This document shows, one piece after another, positions 6,178 to 12,835 of a DNA stretch of 12,835 nucleotides. The translations under genes were made by a program, and so were the position numbers. Source of the stretch: JAPLKX01 sp035530195. Lineage in GTDB: Bacteria > Hydrogenedentota > Hydrogenedentia > Hydrogenedentales > SLHB01. The notes beneath the pieces are model-generated. The model saw only the letters and a list, made by a program, of their open reading frames with translations, was not told where the DNA came from and ran no database searches. Position 1 is the stretch's first letter. Every line of letters starts with the position of its first letter. The stretch lies in assembly GCA_035530195.1 (NCBI GenBank), contig DATKVG010000137.1, positions 1 to 12,835 on the forward strand, read 5' to 3'.

Positions 6178-6232
6178 AAGGGCCGTGTGGGCGTATGGGT
6201 TTCCTATCAGAGAAAAAAGTTCAAGATTCTTG

Positions 6233-6261
6233 TTGGCATTTTCACATTGTTAGTGTAAGAT
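6233..6261 (+). promoter_or_regulatory. Promoter of the YWTD-propeller gene
   Basis: TTGGCA (6233-6238) and TAAGAT (6256-6261) are 17 bases apart, matching the sigma70 consensus at 5 of 6 and 4 of 6 positions, inside a locally AT-rich patch. A start near 6268 would give a leader of about 50 bases carrying GAGGGAG (6306-6312), 6 bases before the ATG. Confidence 0.5.
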
Positions 6262-6318
6262 TACTTAATTAGTTGTCTGGGTGATAAATGTACATCCGTA
6301 TCTAAGAGGGAGCAAAAA

Positions 6319-9288
6319 ATGTTCCACTTTGGACAAAGAAGCTTCTATATTGCCACTCTTCTTACCGCACTGGTTTTGGCCGGCGGGTCCGATGCGACCG
6401 AGAACATGGTTTACTGGACGCAACCCGAGGGTCCGTCTGGCGGGGGCGGCGTGTACCGGTCCAGCATCGAGGGAGGGCTGCCGGTTTTAACCAGCCCGAA
6501 TATGGTTTCTGGCTTTGGTTTTGATTGGGAAGCGGGAAAGATGTACTGGTCCGAGAACGTGTTGGGCGTAATCAATCGCGCCAACCTCGACGGAACGGAA
6601 GCGGAAGTTTTCGCAACCGGTTCCGATGTGGGCAGCATCGTGCTGGACAGGGGCCATGGCTGGGTATACTTCTACGACGGCACCGCCATAAAGCGGGCAC
6701 CCATGAGCGGCGCCCCAATCGAAACCGTACTTCCGGCATCAACATTAGGATGGCTGACCCCGGTCGCGCCATTCGCCGTCGACGGGGCCGGCGGGATGAT
6801 CTACTGGCCCGACGGCGCGTCCATCAAGCGGACGGATCTGGAAGGCGTCCACACGCTCGCCAGCGCCCAGAACTACCCTCTGGGCGTCGCACTGGACATA
6901 GGTGCCGGGAAGATGTACTGGTGCTGCATGTACGCCGGAACCGTCTGCCGGGCAAACCTGGACGGGACGGGGCAGGAAGTGCTCCTGACGGGCGAGAATG
7001 TTCCTAATGAAGTCAGGGTCGATGCCACGAACCAGAAAATCCACTGGACAACCGCCAGCGGCATACGCCGCGCCAACTTGGACGGTACAGGGGCGGAGAC
7101 GCTGGTTGCCGGAGTGCACAAGAACTTGGCGCTGGACGGCGCCGGAAACCGGATGTACTGGACAAATGCTGGCGAAGGCAGGCTGTACGGCGCCGAGTTG
7201 GACGGGACGAACCCGTACATAGTCCTCGCCGGCAGAAACCAGCCGTGGGCGGTGGCGGTGGACGCCACGGCGGGAAAACTGTACTGGACCGAGTTGGGCG
7301 CCATGAGCGTGTACCGCTCGGACCTGAACGGATCGAATGTCGAGCTTGTTTACGGAGCTTGCACGGACGCCCCGGTGGCCATTGCTGTTGATCATGCCGG
7401 CGGCAAAATCTACTGGATGCAGTATGACGGCGAGATCTGGAGCGCCTCGCTGAGCGGCGCCAGTCCCGCAATGGTTTACGATCTGCAGACGATTCCGGGA
7501 GGGCTTGATGTTGACCCATCCGGGGGGCGGCTGTATTGGGCCGAGGCGGCCAACGGCAAAATCGTGCGGGCAAGAGCCGCCGGGTTTCAAACGGTCTATA
7601 CCGGCTCGTACGAAGTAATAGGCGTCTCCCTGGATGCGCTACACGGCAAGATCTGGTGGTCGGAGGTCGAGGGCAACCAGATTCGCAGGGCCAACCTGGA
7701 CGGCACCAGCGTCGAAACCGTGCTGACCGCGCCTCAACCCATGATCATTTTGCCCGACAGCGCCCGGGGCAAGGTCTATTGGATAAGCAACACCACACCC
7801 CCGCTTGGAGACAACGCTACGTACGATGTACGCGAAGCGAACCTGGACGGCACCGGGCAGAGGATTCTGCGCGAACCCGGCAACTTGATTGGTATAGGGC
7901 TGGCTGTGAGCGATGACGGCGGAACTCTGTTCTGGTGGGACTTCTTTGGCGTGTACCGGCTGCCACTGGCGGCGACAATTCCGATAACGGGCCTCCAGGA
8001 CGTGCCGGTGGACGTGGAACTGGATCTGAATGGCGGAAAAATGTACTGGAGCGAATTCAACGCGGGAATCATACACAGGGCCAACCTCGACGGAACGGGC
8101 GCAGAAGACCTCCTGACGGGTCTGTCAGATCCGGCGGGCATTGCGCTCGACCTTGTGCACGACAAGGTTTACTGGGTTCAACCGGATTCATTGTGCCGGG
8201 CGAACTTGAACGGATCCGGGATCGAAACGGTCCGGACTTTTTCGGGAAATGTGGCTGATGTCGAGCTTGACCTTGTCCGGTCGAGAATCTTCTGGGTTGA
8301 CGTCGCGGCGGAAGCGTTGTTTTCGTGCGACCTATCGGGCGGCGACCTGCAGCAAATGCTGACAAATGAAGTCGATTCCATGGCTCTGGCAATCGATTTG
8401 GCCGCCGGCAAAGTCTATTTCGCCTATGGTGACGGCATCTACCGCTGCGACACGGACGGCCAAAACAAGGAAGAAGTTCAGCCCTCGACCTGGGGGCCCA
8501 ACAGTTTTGCGCTGGACGTCGCCGGCGGCAAGATTTATTGGACCCAATCCGGCGCCGTCAAACGCGCCAACATGGCGGACGGCTCGGACATGGAAACGTT
8601 GTACGACGGTCTTCCCTCCTCGTTCGGCATCGCCCTGGACGTGCCTGTTTTGCCGGTTATACAGCCCCTTGACGACGCCAGCCTGTTCAACAACGACGCG
8701 TACAGCGTTACGCCGACACTCATCGAGGGGACGCAACCGGTGACTTGGAGCCTGGCCTTGCCGTTAACGCTGCCAACGGATATGGCCGTAAACCCCGTCA
8801 CCGGCCGCGTCACCTGGACGGCTGCGCCGCAGTTCTCGCCGTTGGATATTTGGCTCAGCGCGTGCAACAGCGCGGGCTGCGGCACGGAAGAATGGACGGT
8901 CACGGTCGCCCAGGGAAATACGATAGCGTGTTCGGTGAGCCCTTATGATATTGTCGAGGGCATGCGGATTGAACTGATAGCGCCGGAAGGAACGAACTAC
9001 CAGTGGCGAAAAAACGGGGTCGATTTGGAAAACGACGGCCACTTTACCGGCGTGACGGAGAGGGTGCTGGTGCTCGATCATGTCTCGCTCGAAGACGCCG
9101 GCATTTACACGTGCCTATACAATAACGGCGCGGGGAAAGAGATCGTGGAAACCGAGCCTTTCGAGCTGGTTGTTCAACCTCCGATGCCCGCCGCCGGGTT
9201 TCCGGGCCTGGCAATTGTCGCCGCAGCACTACTCTTGGCCGCTACGTATTCTTTCGGCGGGAACAGTCAGGCGCGTGAGGAGAAGTAG
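6319..9288 (+). CDS. Exported three-propeller YWTD (LDL-receptor class B-like) protein with Ig-like domains and C-terminal membrane tail
   Basis: A 989-residue protein. A signal peptide (1 to about 27) is followed by 18 YWTD-type blades of about 41 residues between residues 31 and 777. Typical blades read KMYWSE... RANLDGT..E.V... G.ALD. They divide into three six-bladed propellers at about 31-277, 278-535 and 536-777. Blades 2 and 14 are the closest pair and lie exactly 500 residues apart, as expected for equivalent positions in propellers 1 and 3. Residues about 778-868 look like a cadherin/He_PIG-type Ig domain (PVTWSL, MAVNPVTGRVTWTA). Residues about 870-955 look like an I-set Ig domain (YQWRKNGVDL, DAGIYTC) whose first Cys is missing. 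The end is PMPAAGFPGLAIVAAALLL plus a short charged tail, a sorting-type anchor. The likely role is surface binding or adhesion; no enzyme motif is seen. The gene overlaps the convergent radical SAM gene by 22 bases. Confidence 0.88.
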   Translation: MFHFGQRSFYIATLLTALVLAGGSDATENMVYWTQPEGPSGGGGVYRSSIEGGLPVLTSPNMVSGFGFDWEAGKMYWSENVLGVINRANLDGTEAEVFATGSDVGSIVLDRGHGWVYFYDGTAIKRAPMSGAPIETVLPASTLGWLTPVAPFAVDGAGGMIYWPDGASIKRTDLEGVHTLASAQNYPLGVALDIGAGKMYWCCMYAGTVCRANLDGTGQEVLLTGENVPNEVRVDATNQKIHWTTASGIRRANLDGTGAETLVAGVHKNLALDGAGNRMYWTNAGEGRLYGAELDGTNPYIVLAGRNQPWAVAVDATAGKLYWTELGAMSVYRSDLNGSNVELVYGACTDAPVAIAVDHAGGKIYWMQYDGEIWSASLSGASPAMVYDLQTIPGGLDVDPSGGRLYWAEAANGKIVRARAAGFQTVYTGSYEVIGVSLDALHGKIWWSEVEGNQIRRANLDGTSVETVLTAPQPMIILPDSARGKVYWISNTTPPLGDNATYDVREANLDGTGQRILREPGNLIGIGLAVSDDGGTLFWWDFFGVYRLPLAATIPITGLQDVPVDVELDLNGGKMYWSEFNAGIIHRANLDGTGAEDLLTGLSDPAGIALDLVHDKVYWVQPDSLCRANLNGSGIETVRTFSGNVADVELDLVRSRIFWVDVAAEALFSCDLSGGDLQQMLTNEVDSMALAIDLAAGKVYFAYGDGIYRCDTDGQNKEEVQPSTWGPNSFALDVAGGKIYWTQSGAVKRANMADGSDMETLYDGLPSSFGIALDVPVLPVIQPLDDASLFNNDAYSVTPTLIEGTQPVTWSLALPLTLPTDMAVNPVTGRVTWTAAPQFSPLDIWLSACNSAGCGTEEWTVTVAQGNTIACSVSPYDIVEGMRIELIAPEGTNYQWRKNGVDLENDGHFTGVTERVLVLDHVSLEDAGIYTCLYNNGAGKEIVETEPFELVVQPPMPAAGFPGLAIVAAALLLAATYSFGGNSQAREEK

Positions 9289-10706
9289 CGGAGGAAGCTT
9301 TTGATGCCGTGGAATTTGGCTTTGATGTCGGCGGGTGATTTGATGTTTTTGGCCATGCGGAGGAATTGGGCGGGCCGGAGGTAAAACCTTTTTAGGCCTT
9401 CGTCGATGAGTGCGTTGATTTGACCCACGGAGAGTTCGGGGCAACGGACGGTTGCGCACTGCTCGAAGTTTTCGTCCACCCACCCGCGCCAGTCGGTTGG
9501 AATGATGAACCCGTTTTCCTTGGCCCATTGGTAGTAGGCGGTGCCGGGGTACGCGACGAGCCCGCTGAACTGTGCGGTGTCGATCTTGAGTTTACAGGCG
9601 AGGTCGATGGTTTTTCGCGCGGTTTCGGGGGTCTCGCCGGGCCCGCCGAACATGAAACACCCGTGTACGCGGATGCCGGCGCGGTGGGTGTTTTCGGCGA
9701 AAGAGTACATGTCGTCGAGTGTGATGCCTTTGTGTACGGCGTCGAGCACGGCCTGGTCGCCGAACTCGAAACCGGCGCATAGCATCCGGCAGCCCGACCG
9801 CTTGATCAGACGCAGGATCTCGGGGTCGTTGAGATCGACACGCGCATTGGCACTCCATGAGATACCGAGCCTGCGGCGGATCAACTCTTCACACAGGCCG
9901 GCTATCCGGTCTCGGTTGGTGCGGGTGACGAACGTGTCATCTTCGAACATGATTTCTTTGAGGTTGGGGAACAGGCCGAGGTCGTGCTCGATCTCGGCGA
10001 CGACGTTCTCGACGCTGCGCGCGCGGTACCCCCGGCCGTTCATAACTTGCGGAAGCTGGCAAAACGTGCAGCGGCCGTAGCATCCGCGGCCGCTGATCAG
10101 CGTGAGGAACGGGAACAGCTTGCCGGCGTCCCGGTAATCGGTGATGTCGATATATTGCCATGCGGGGAACGGGAGCGCGTCGAGATCATCTATCAACGGT
10201 CTGCGCGGGTTGATCGTGACGTTGCTGCCGTCGCGCCATGCGAGGCCGGGGCAGTCGCGCAACTCGAGGCCGTTGGCGAGGTCGCGCAACGTGTAGTCGT
10301 ATTCGCCGACCGCCACAGCATCGAGCGAGTCGACGGCGCTGCCGGCCCTGCGCAACGTGTCTTCCGGCTCGGCGGAGACGTGAGAGCCGACCAGAATCGT
10401 TGTGGCGCCCGTGGCTTGTTTGACGGCGGCCGCGGCGGCGATATCAGAGTCGATGGAAGGTGTCGAGGCGAGGAACACCGCCAGGTCCGGGTGAAACTCG
10501 CGCAGATGGGACAGCGCGATGGTAGTGGGCATGTTCTTGGCCTGTGCGTCGAGGAAAAAGATTTCATGGCCGGCGGCTTCGACTACGGTCGCGGCTATGC
10601 AGAGATAGTCGGGGTGGCGCTGGACCCTGCCGCGCGACCGTGCGAACCATCGTGCCGATTTGGTGAAGTCCCGGCCGAACATCGGATTGAGGAACGCGAT
10701 GCGCAT
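9267..10706 (-). CDS. B12-binding-type radical SAM protein (BchE/HpnJ-like architecture)
   Basis: A 479-residue radical SAM enzyme. Residues 1 to about 150 form a Rossmann-like cobalamin-binding-type domain: MRIAFLNPMFG start, the HPDLAVFLASTPS strand at 72-84 and GSHVSAEPEDTL at 107-118. The usual D-x-H-x-x-G cobalamin-ligand motif is not seen, as in many members. The radical SAM core has C209-x3-C213-x2-C216 (GRGCYGRCTFC) for the 4Fe-4S cluster, then FEDDTF, a GFEFGDQ strand and FMFGGPGET. The family performs methylations, ring formations and lipid or tetrapyrrole edits; the core resembles HpnJ-like hopanoid proteins, but no hopanoid genes are near. The start was chosen by the MRIAFLNP motif; the ribosome binding site is weak. 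It begins 6 bases after the Nudix stop, so expression is probably coupled. The 3' end overlaps the propeller gene. Confidence 0.88.
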   Translation of the reverse strand: MRIAFLNPMFGRDFTKSARWFARSRGRVQRHPDYLCIAATVVEAAGHEIFFLDAQAKNMPTTIALSHLREFHPDLAVFLASTPSIDSDIAAAAAVKQATGATTILVGSHVSAEPEDTLRRAGSAVDSLDAVAVGEYDYTLRDLANGLELRDCPGLAWRDGSNVTINPRRPLIDDLDALPFPAWQYIDITDYRDAGKLFPFLTLISGRGCYGRCTFCQLPQVMNGRGYRARSVENVVAEIEHDLGLFPNLKEIMFEDDTFVTRTNRDRIAGLCEELIRRRLGISWSANARVDLNDPEILRLIKRSGCRMLCAGFEFGDQAVLDAVHKGITLDDMYSFAENTHRAGIRVHGCFMFGGPGETPETARKTIDLACKLKIDTAQFSGLVAYPGTAYYQWAKENGFIIPTDWRGWVDENFEQCATVRCPELSVGQINALIDEGLKRFYLRPAQFLRMAKNIKSPADIKAKFHGIKSFLRYFSSRA

Positions 10707-10712
10707 CTCGGG

Positions 10713-11192
10713 TTACTCGCTGCTATTCGGGAGGTCGGGCATGTCTTTCCAGAGGTTGCCCAAATAAAGGCCCGTGGTGGGGAAGCCGTTTCGGATGCCG
10801 TTGTACAGCGGCTGTCGGATGTCGGGGTAGAGGGTGATCTTGGGGATGTCGTCGATGTTGATGAACTCGATCCCGCGGAGGCGTTTGTCGTTCTGGCCGA
10901 CGCGCAACTCGCCGCCCGTGATGTCTGCGAGGAAGTAGAGATTGAGGATGTGGCGGTGATGGTCCGGCGGGATGCTGTCGTTGAGCATGACGAGTTCGCC
11001 CAGCCGGATATCGACGTTGGCCTCTTCGCGAATCTCCCGTACGAGCGCCTCGGCCACGGTTTCGCCGAAATCCACGCCGCCGCCCGGCAGCACCCAATAA
11101 GACCGGCCGTCATTTTCGTGCCGCGCCAGGAGGATCTGATCATCCTTGAGGATAATCGCGGCGGCCCGGACTCGCGGGCGCTCTTTTGCCAT
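10713..11192 (-). CDS. Nudix hydrolase (variant Nudix box)
   Basis: A 159-residue Nudix-fold hydrolase that should cleave a nucleoside diphosphate linked to another group. The Nudix box runs from G38 to V60: G-x5-E44-x7-R52-E53-I-R-E56-E57-A-N59-V. The metal-binding glutamates are intact, but the usual Gly before the last hydrophobic residue is Asn (N59). The preceding YWVLPGGGVDFGE is typical. The C-terminal extension (LYLGNLWKDMPDLPNSSE) follows the domain without a recognised motif. AAGGAA lies upstream of the ATG. It is the promoter-proximal gene of a pair with the radical SAM gene, which suggests it acts on that enzyme's substrate or product, or removes a side-product. The substrate cannot be told from sequence, since this family has many (ADP-ribose, dNTPs, nucleotide sugars, prenyl diphosphates). 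Confidence 0.92.
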   Translation of the reverse strand: MAKERPRVRAAAIILKDDQILLARHENDGRSYWVLPGGGVDFGETVAEALVREIREEANVDIRLGELVMLNDSIPPDHHRHILNLYFLADITGGELRVGQNDKRLRGIEFINIDDIPKITLYPDIRQPLYNGIRNGFPTTGLYLGNLWKDMPDLPNSSE

Positions 11193-11219
11193 TTTTCGGT
11201 TCCTTTCAGGTCCTCTGGA

Positions 11220-11248
11220 ATTGTACAGGTTACGGTTCCTGGCGCCAA
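11220..11248 (-). promoter_or_regulatory. Promoter of the Nudix/radical SAM operon
   Basis: On the minus strand, TTGGCG (11243-11248) and TACAAT (11220-11225) are 17 bases apart, matching the sigma70 consensus at 4 of 6 and 5 of 6 positions. The start near 11213 leaves a leader of about 20 bases that includes AAAGGAA ahead of the Nudix ATG. Confidence 0.6.
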
Positions 11249-11264
11249 GTTGGAAGTCGGATGA

Positions 11265-11300
11265 GGATCGGACGGATCCGACGGATCGGACGGATCAACA
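11265..11300. repeat. 9-bp tandem repeat, four GGATC-led units
   Basis: Units GGATCGGAC (11265-11273) and GGATCCGAC (11274-11282) are followed by a second GGATCGGAC (11283-11291) and a decayed GGATCAACA (11292-11300). The array lies between the hflX terminator-like hairpin and the Nudix promoter. GGATCC and GATC make the units partly palindromic. Function unknown. Confidence 0.7.
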
Positions 11301-11302
11301 AC

Positions 11303-11335
11303 GGGACACCCCCACAAAAGCCAGGGGGGCGTCCC
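11303..11335 (-). terminator. Terminator-like hairpin after hflX
   Basis: GGGAC (11303-11307) pairs with GTCCC (11331-11335), and CCCCC (11309-11313) pairs with the G-run at 11324-11329, around a 10-base loop. It lies 8 bases past the hflX stop. On the minus strand it is followed by GTTGTTG rather than a true T-run, so an intrinsic terminator is likely but not clear-cut. Confidence 0.45.
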
Positions 11336-11343
11336 AACGAGGC

Positions 11344-12624
11344 CTATTTCTGGATGAATTCGGCGAGGGCGCCTTCGAGTGCGGGATCGATTTCGGCCTC
11401 GATCACGACGGTGTTGTCTTCGTAATTCTGGTTCAGCACGCGGCTGGACTGATGCACGCGGGCGATGACGGCGCCGTTGCCCTGTGGAATCCGCAGCGTA
11501 ACGCGCCTCCGGCTCGACGACAGTTGCCGGTCGATCTCGGCGAGCAGCGCGTTCAGGCCTTCGCCGGTTTTTGCCGAGACACCGACGCGCGCGCCGGGCC
11601 CGTGCAGCATCTGCCGGACCTCGCTGGTTTCGGGTGCGATGTCAAGCTTGTTGAACACGTTGACGACCGGCTTCTCGCCGGCGTGGATTTCTTCGAGCAC
11701 GGCCTGCACCGCGGCCAGGTGGTCTTTCAGGTGCGGGTGGGCGAGATCGGCGACGACCAGCAGCAGGTCGGCTTCCGCCACCTCCTCGAGCGTCGCGCGG
11801 AACGCGGCAACGAGCGAGTGGGGGAGCGACCGAATAAAACCCACGGTGTCGGTAAGGACGATCTCGCGCGAGCTTGGCAGTGTGCATCGTCGCGCCCGCG
11901 GGTCGAGCGTGGCGAACAGTTTATCCTCGACAAACACGTCGGCGCCGGTGATCGCGTTGAGCAGCGAGCTTTTCCCGGCGTTGGTGTAGCCGACGAGCGC
12001 CACGGTGCCCATGGTTTCCTCGGTGCGTTTGCGCCGCTGGACGTGGCGGCTCTTGCGGATGTTTTCGATTTCGGTTTCGAGCCGCCGTATGCGCCTGCGA
12101 ATGATGCGGCGGTCGACTTCGAGTTTCTGCTCGCCGGGCCCGCGGACGCCGATGCCGCCCTGCTGGCGCATCACCGAGCCGCGCCCGGCCAGCCGGGGCA
12201 GCATGTACTTCAACTGGGCGAGTTCGACCTGATGTTTGCCCTCGTTGGTCTGTGCGCGCTGGGCGAAGATGTCGAGGATGAGTTGCGTCCGGTCGATCAC
12301 CTTTACGCCGATGAGATCTTCCAGCTTGACGCCCTGCGCCGGGCCGAGGTCGGAATCGAAAATGACCACGTCGGCCTCGGTCTCTTCGACGGCCAGCTTG
12401 ATCTGGTTGGCTTTTCCAATACCAATGAGTGTGGCGGGGTCGGGCCGGTCGCGGCGCTGGACAAACGTGCGGACCACGTCCGCGCCGGCCGTCCAGGCCA
12501 ACTGGCGAAGTTCCTCGATGGACTCCTCGACGTCGCGCGCGTGCGCGTCATCGGAGTGGCTGGGCAGGACGAGACGGGCCAGGATGGCCTTCTCGTGTAT
12601 GGGCGGGCGTTCGAGTTCGATCAT
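11344..12624 (-). CDS. hflX: GTPase HflX (ribosome-associated)
   Basis: A 426-residue TRAFAC-class GTPase of the HflX branch, full length for the family. The N-terminal HflX domain (about 1-150) has ATLIGIGKANQI (64-75) and VVIFDSDLGPAQ (86-97). The signature GGIGVRGPGEQKLEVDRR is at 156-173, followed by a basic coiled-coil linker. The G domain has the P-loop GYTNAGKSS (212-220), a candidate switch I Thr in LFATLDP (236-242), DTVGFI (259-264), NKLD (325-328) and SAKTGE (350-355). HflX binds the 50S subunit and splits stalled or hibernating ribosomes, for example after heat stress; this is known for the family. There is no strong Shine-Dalgarno before the ATG, which was placed by the conserved start of the protein. 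The gene appears monocistronic: hairpin downstream, weak promoter upstream. Confidence 0.97.
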   Translation of the reverse strand: MIELERPPIHEKAILARLVLPSHSDDAHARDVEESIEELRQLAWTAGADVVRTFVQRRDRPDPATLIGIGKANQIKLAVEETEADVVIFDSDLGPAQGVKLEDLIGVKVIDRTQLILDIFAQRAQTNEGKHQVELAQLKYMLPRLAGRGSVMRQQGGIGVRGPGEQKLEVDRRIIRRRIRRLETEIENIRKSRHVQRRKRTEETMGTVALVGYTNAGKSSLLNAITGADVFVEDKLFATLDPRARRCTLPSSREIVLTDTVGFIRSLPHSLVAAFRATLEEVAEADLLLVVADLAHPHLKDHLAAVQAVLEEIHAGEKPVVNVFNKLDIAPETSEVRQMLHGPGARVGVSAKTGEGLNALLAEIDRQLSSSRRRVTLRIPQGNGAVIARVHQSSRVLNQNYEDNTVVIEAEIDPALEGALAEFIQK

Positions 12625-12689
12625 GTCAGTCTGAGGTTAAACCATTCTCCAAGTCCGGGCATTCGCATTCATACTGGGAGGAAGCCCGA

Positions 12690-12698
12690 ATGATAGCA
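12690..12698 (-). promoter_or_regulatory. Possible extended -10 element of hflX
   Basis: On the minus strand the sequence reads TGCTATCAT, that is TGn followed by a 5-of-6 match to TATAAT. No convincing -35 box lies 16-18 bases upstream. The transcript leader would be about 60 bases. Weak prediction. Confidence 0.3.
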
Positions 12699-12754
12699 CG
12701 AACGGCGTTGAGAATTGGAGCGCGGCTGAGGCCTCTAATCGGTAGCCATATGGA

Positions 12755-12835
12755 GTGCGGCAGCTTGCTGCCGCTTTTTGTCCAGGCAGCCTTGTGAAGT
12801 CGCGACTGGAGGAAAGCGGCAGCAAGCTGCCGCAC
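12755..12835. repeat. Paired-palindrome REP/BIME-like element (runs to window end)
   Basis: The 23 bases at 12755-12777 and at 12813-12835 are exact reverse complements, separated by 35 bases. Each arm holds the self-complementary core GCGGCAGCTTGCTGCCGC or its complement, able to fold into an 8-bp stem on its own. The spacer contains the 10-bp palindrome AGTCGCGACT (12798-12807). This is the structure of two REPs in inverted orientation (a BIME). It lies upstream of hflX and may extend past the window edge. Confidence 0.75.

Noticed and set aside
9984..11264. Long plus-strand open frame opposite the radical SAM and Nudix genes
   Set aside because: It spans two real genes on the other strand, including their promoter, and shows no family motif.
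11146..12693. 515-codon plus-strand open frame opposite hflX
   Set aside because: hflX has all its GTPase motifs on the minus strand; the plus frame is a GC-rich shadow running through the tandem repeat and hairpin.
12755..12835. Possible CRISPR fragment
   Set aside because: The two repeat copies are inverted rather than direct, only two are present, and each is a strong palindrome; no cas gene is near.

Overview
The window is GC-rich bacterial DNA. No gene-free stretch exceeds about 215 bases, and there are no rRNA or tRNA genes. The twin-arginine export signal, long secreted beta-propeller and beta-helix proteins, a hydrophobic C-terminal sorting-type tail, several RHH/PIN/HicA toxin-antitoxin loci and REP-like palindromes fit a free-living Gram-negative with a large genome. 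My guess is a planctomycete, Hydrogenedentota or related PVC-type lineage. That is inference from style only; there is no marker gene apart from hflX.

Layout. (1) 1-1213: the end of a hicB antitoxin gene and the complete hicA toxin gene on the plus strand, converging on a FitA-like/VapC (RHH/PIN) module on the minus strand. The second module has a readable promoter and operator. (2) 1268-3019, minus: a Tat-exported gamma-glutamyltransferase-superfamily enzyme of the YwrD/HpxW-like branch. (3) 3020-3203: the divergent intergenic region, holding an 80-bp REP-like inverted repeat. (4) 3204-4181, plus: a membrane-anchored family 2 glycosyltransferase. (5) 4210-4875, plus: a third toxin-antitoxin module (Phd/YefM-like plus PIN) with its own promoter. 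(6) 4917-9288, plus: two exported proteins, a right-handed beta-helix protein and a 989-residue protein with 18 YWTD-type blades, two Ig-like domains and a C-terminal membrane tail. (7) 9267-11248, minus: a two-gene operon of a Nudix hydrolase and a B12-binding-type radical SAM protein, with a good promoter. (8) 11303-12698, minus: hflX, with a terminator-like hairpin after it and a weak promoter before it. (9) 12755-12835: a paired-palindrome REP/BIME-like element that reaches the window edge.

How the genes relate. The three toxin-antitoxin modules are visibly less GC-rich than their neighbours and look like accessory cargo around core-type genes. The beta-helix and propeller proteins are neighbours on one strand and probably both act at or outside the cell surface. 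The Nudix and radical SAM genes are 6 nt apart and should be co-expressed; their substrate cannot be read from the sequence. HflX is a housekeeping ribosome-associated GTPase.

Short-period GC-rich tandem-like repeats (8- or 9-bp units) sit in three separate intergenic gaps, and two palindromic REP-like elements in two others. Together they suggest a genome rich in dispersed intergenic repeats. I see no clear new multi-gene defence or biosynthetic system. The most distinctive items are the three-propeller protein, the Nudix/radical SAM pair and the repeat elements.
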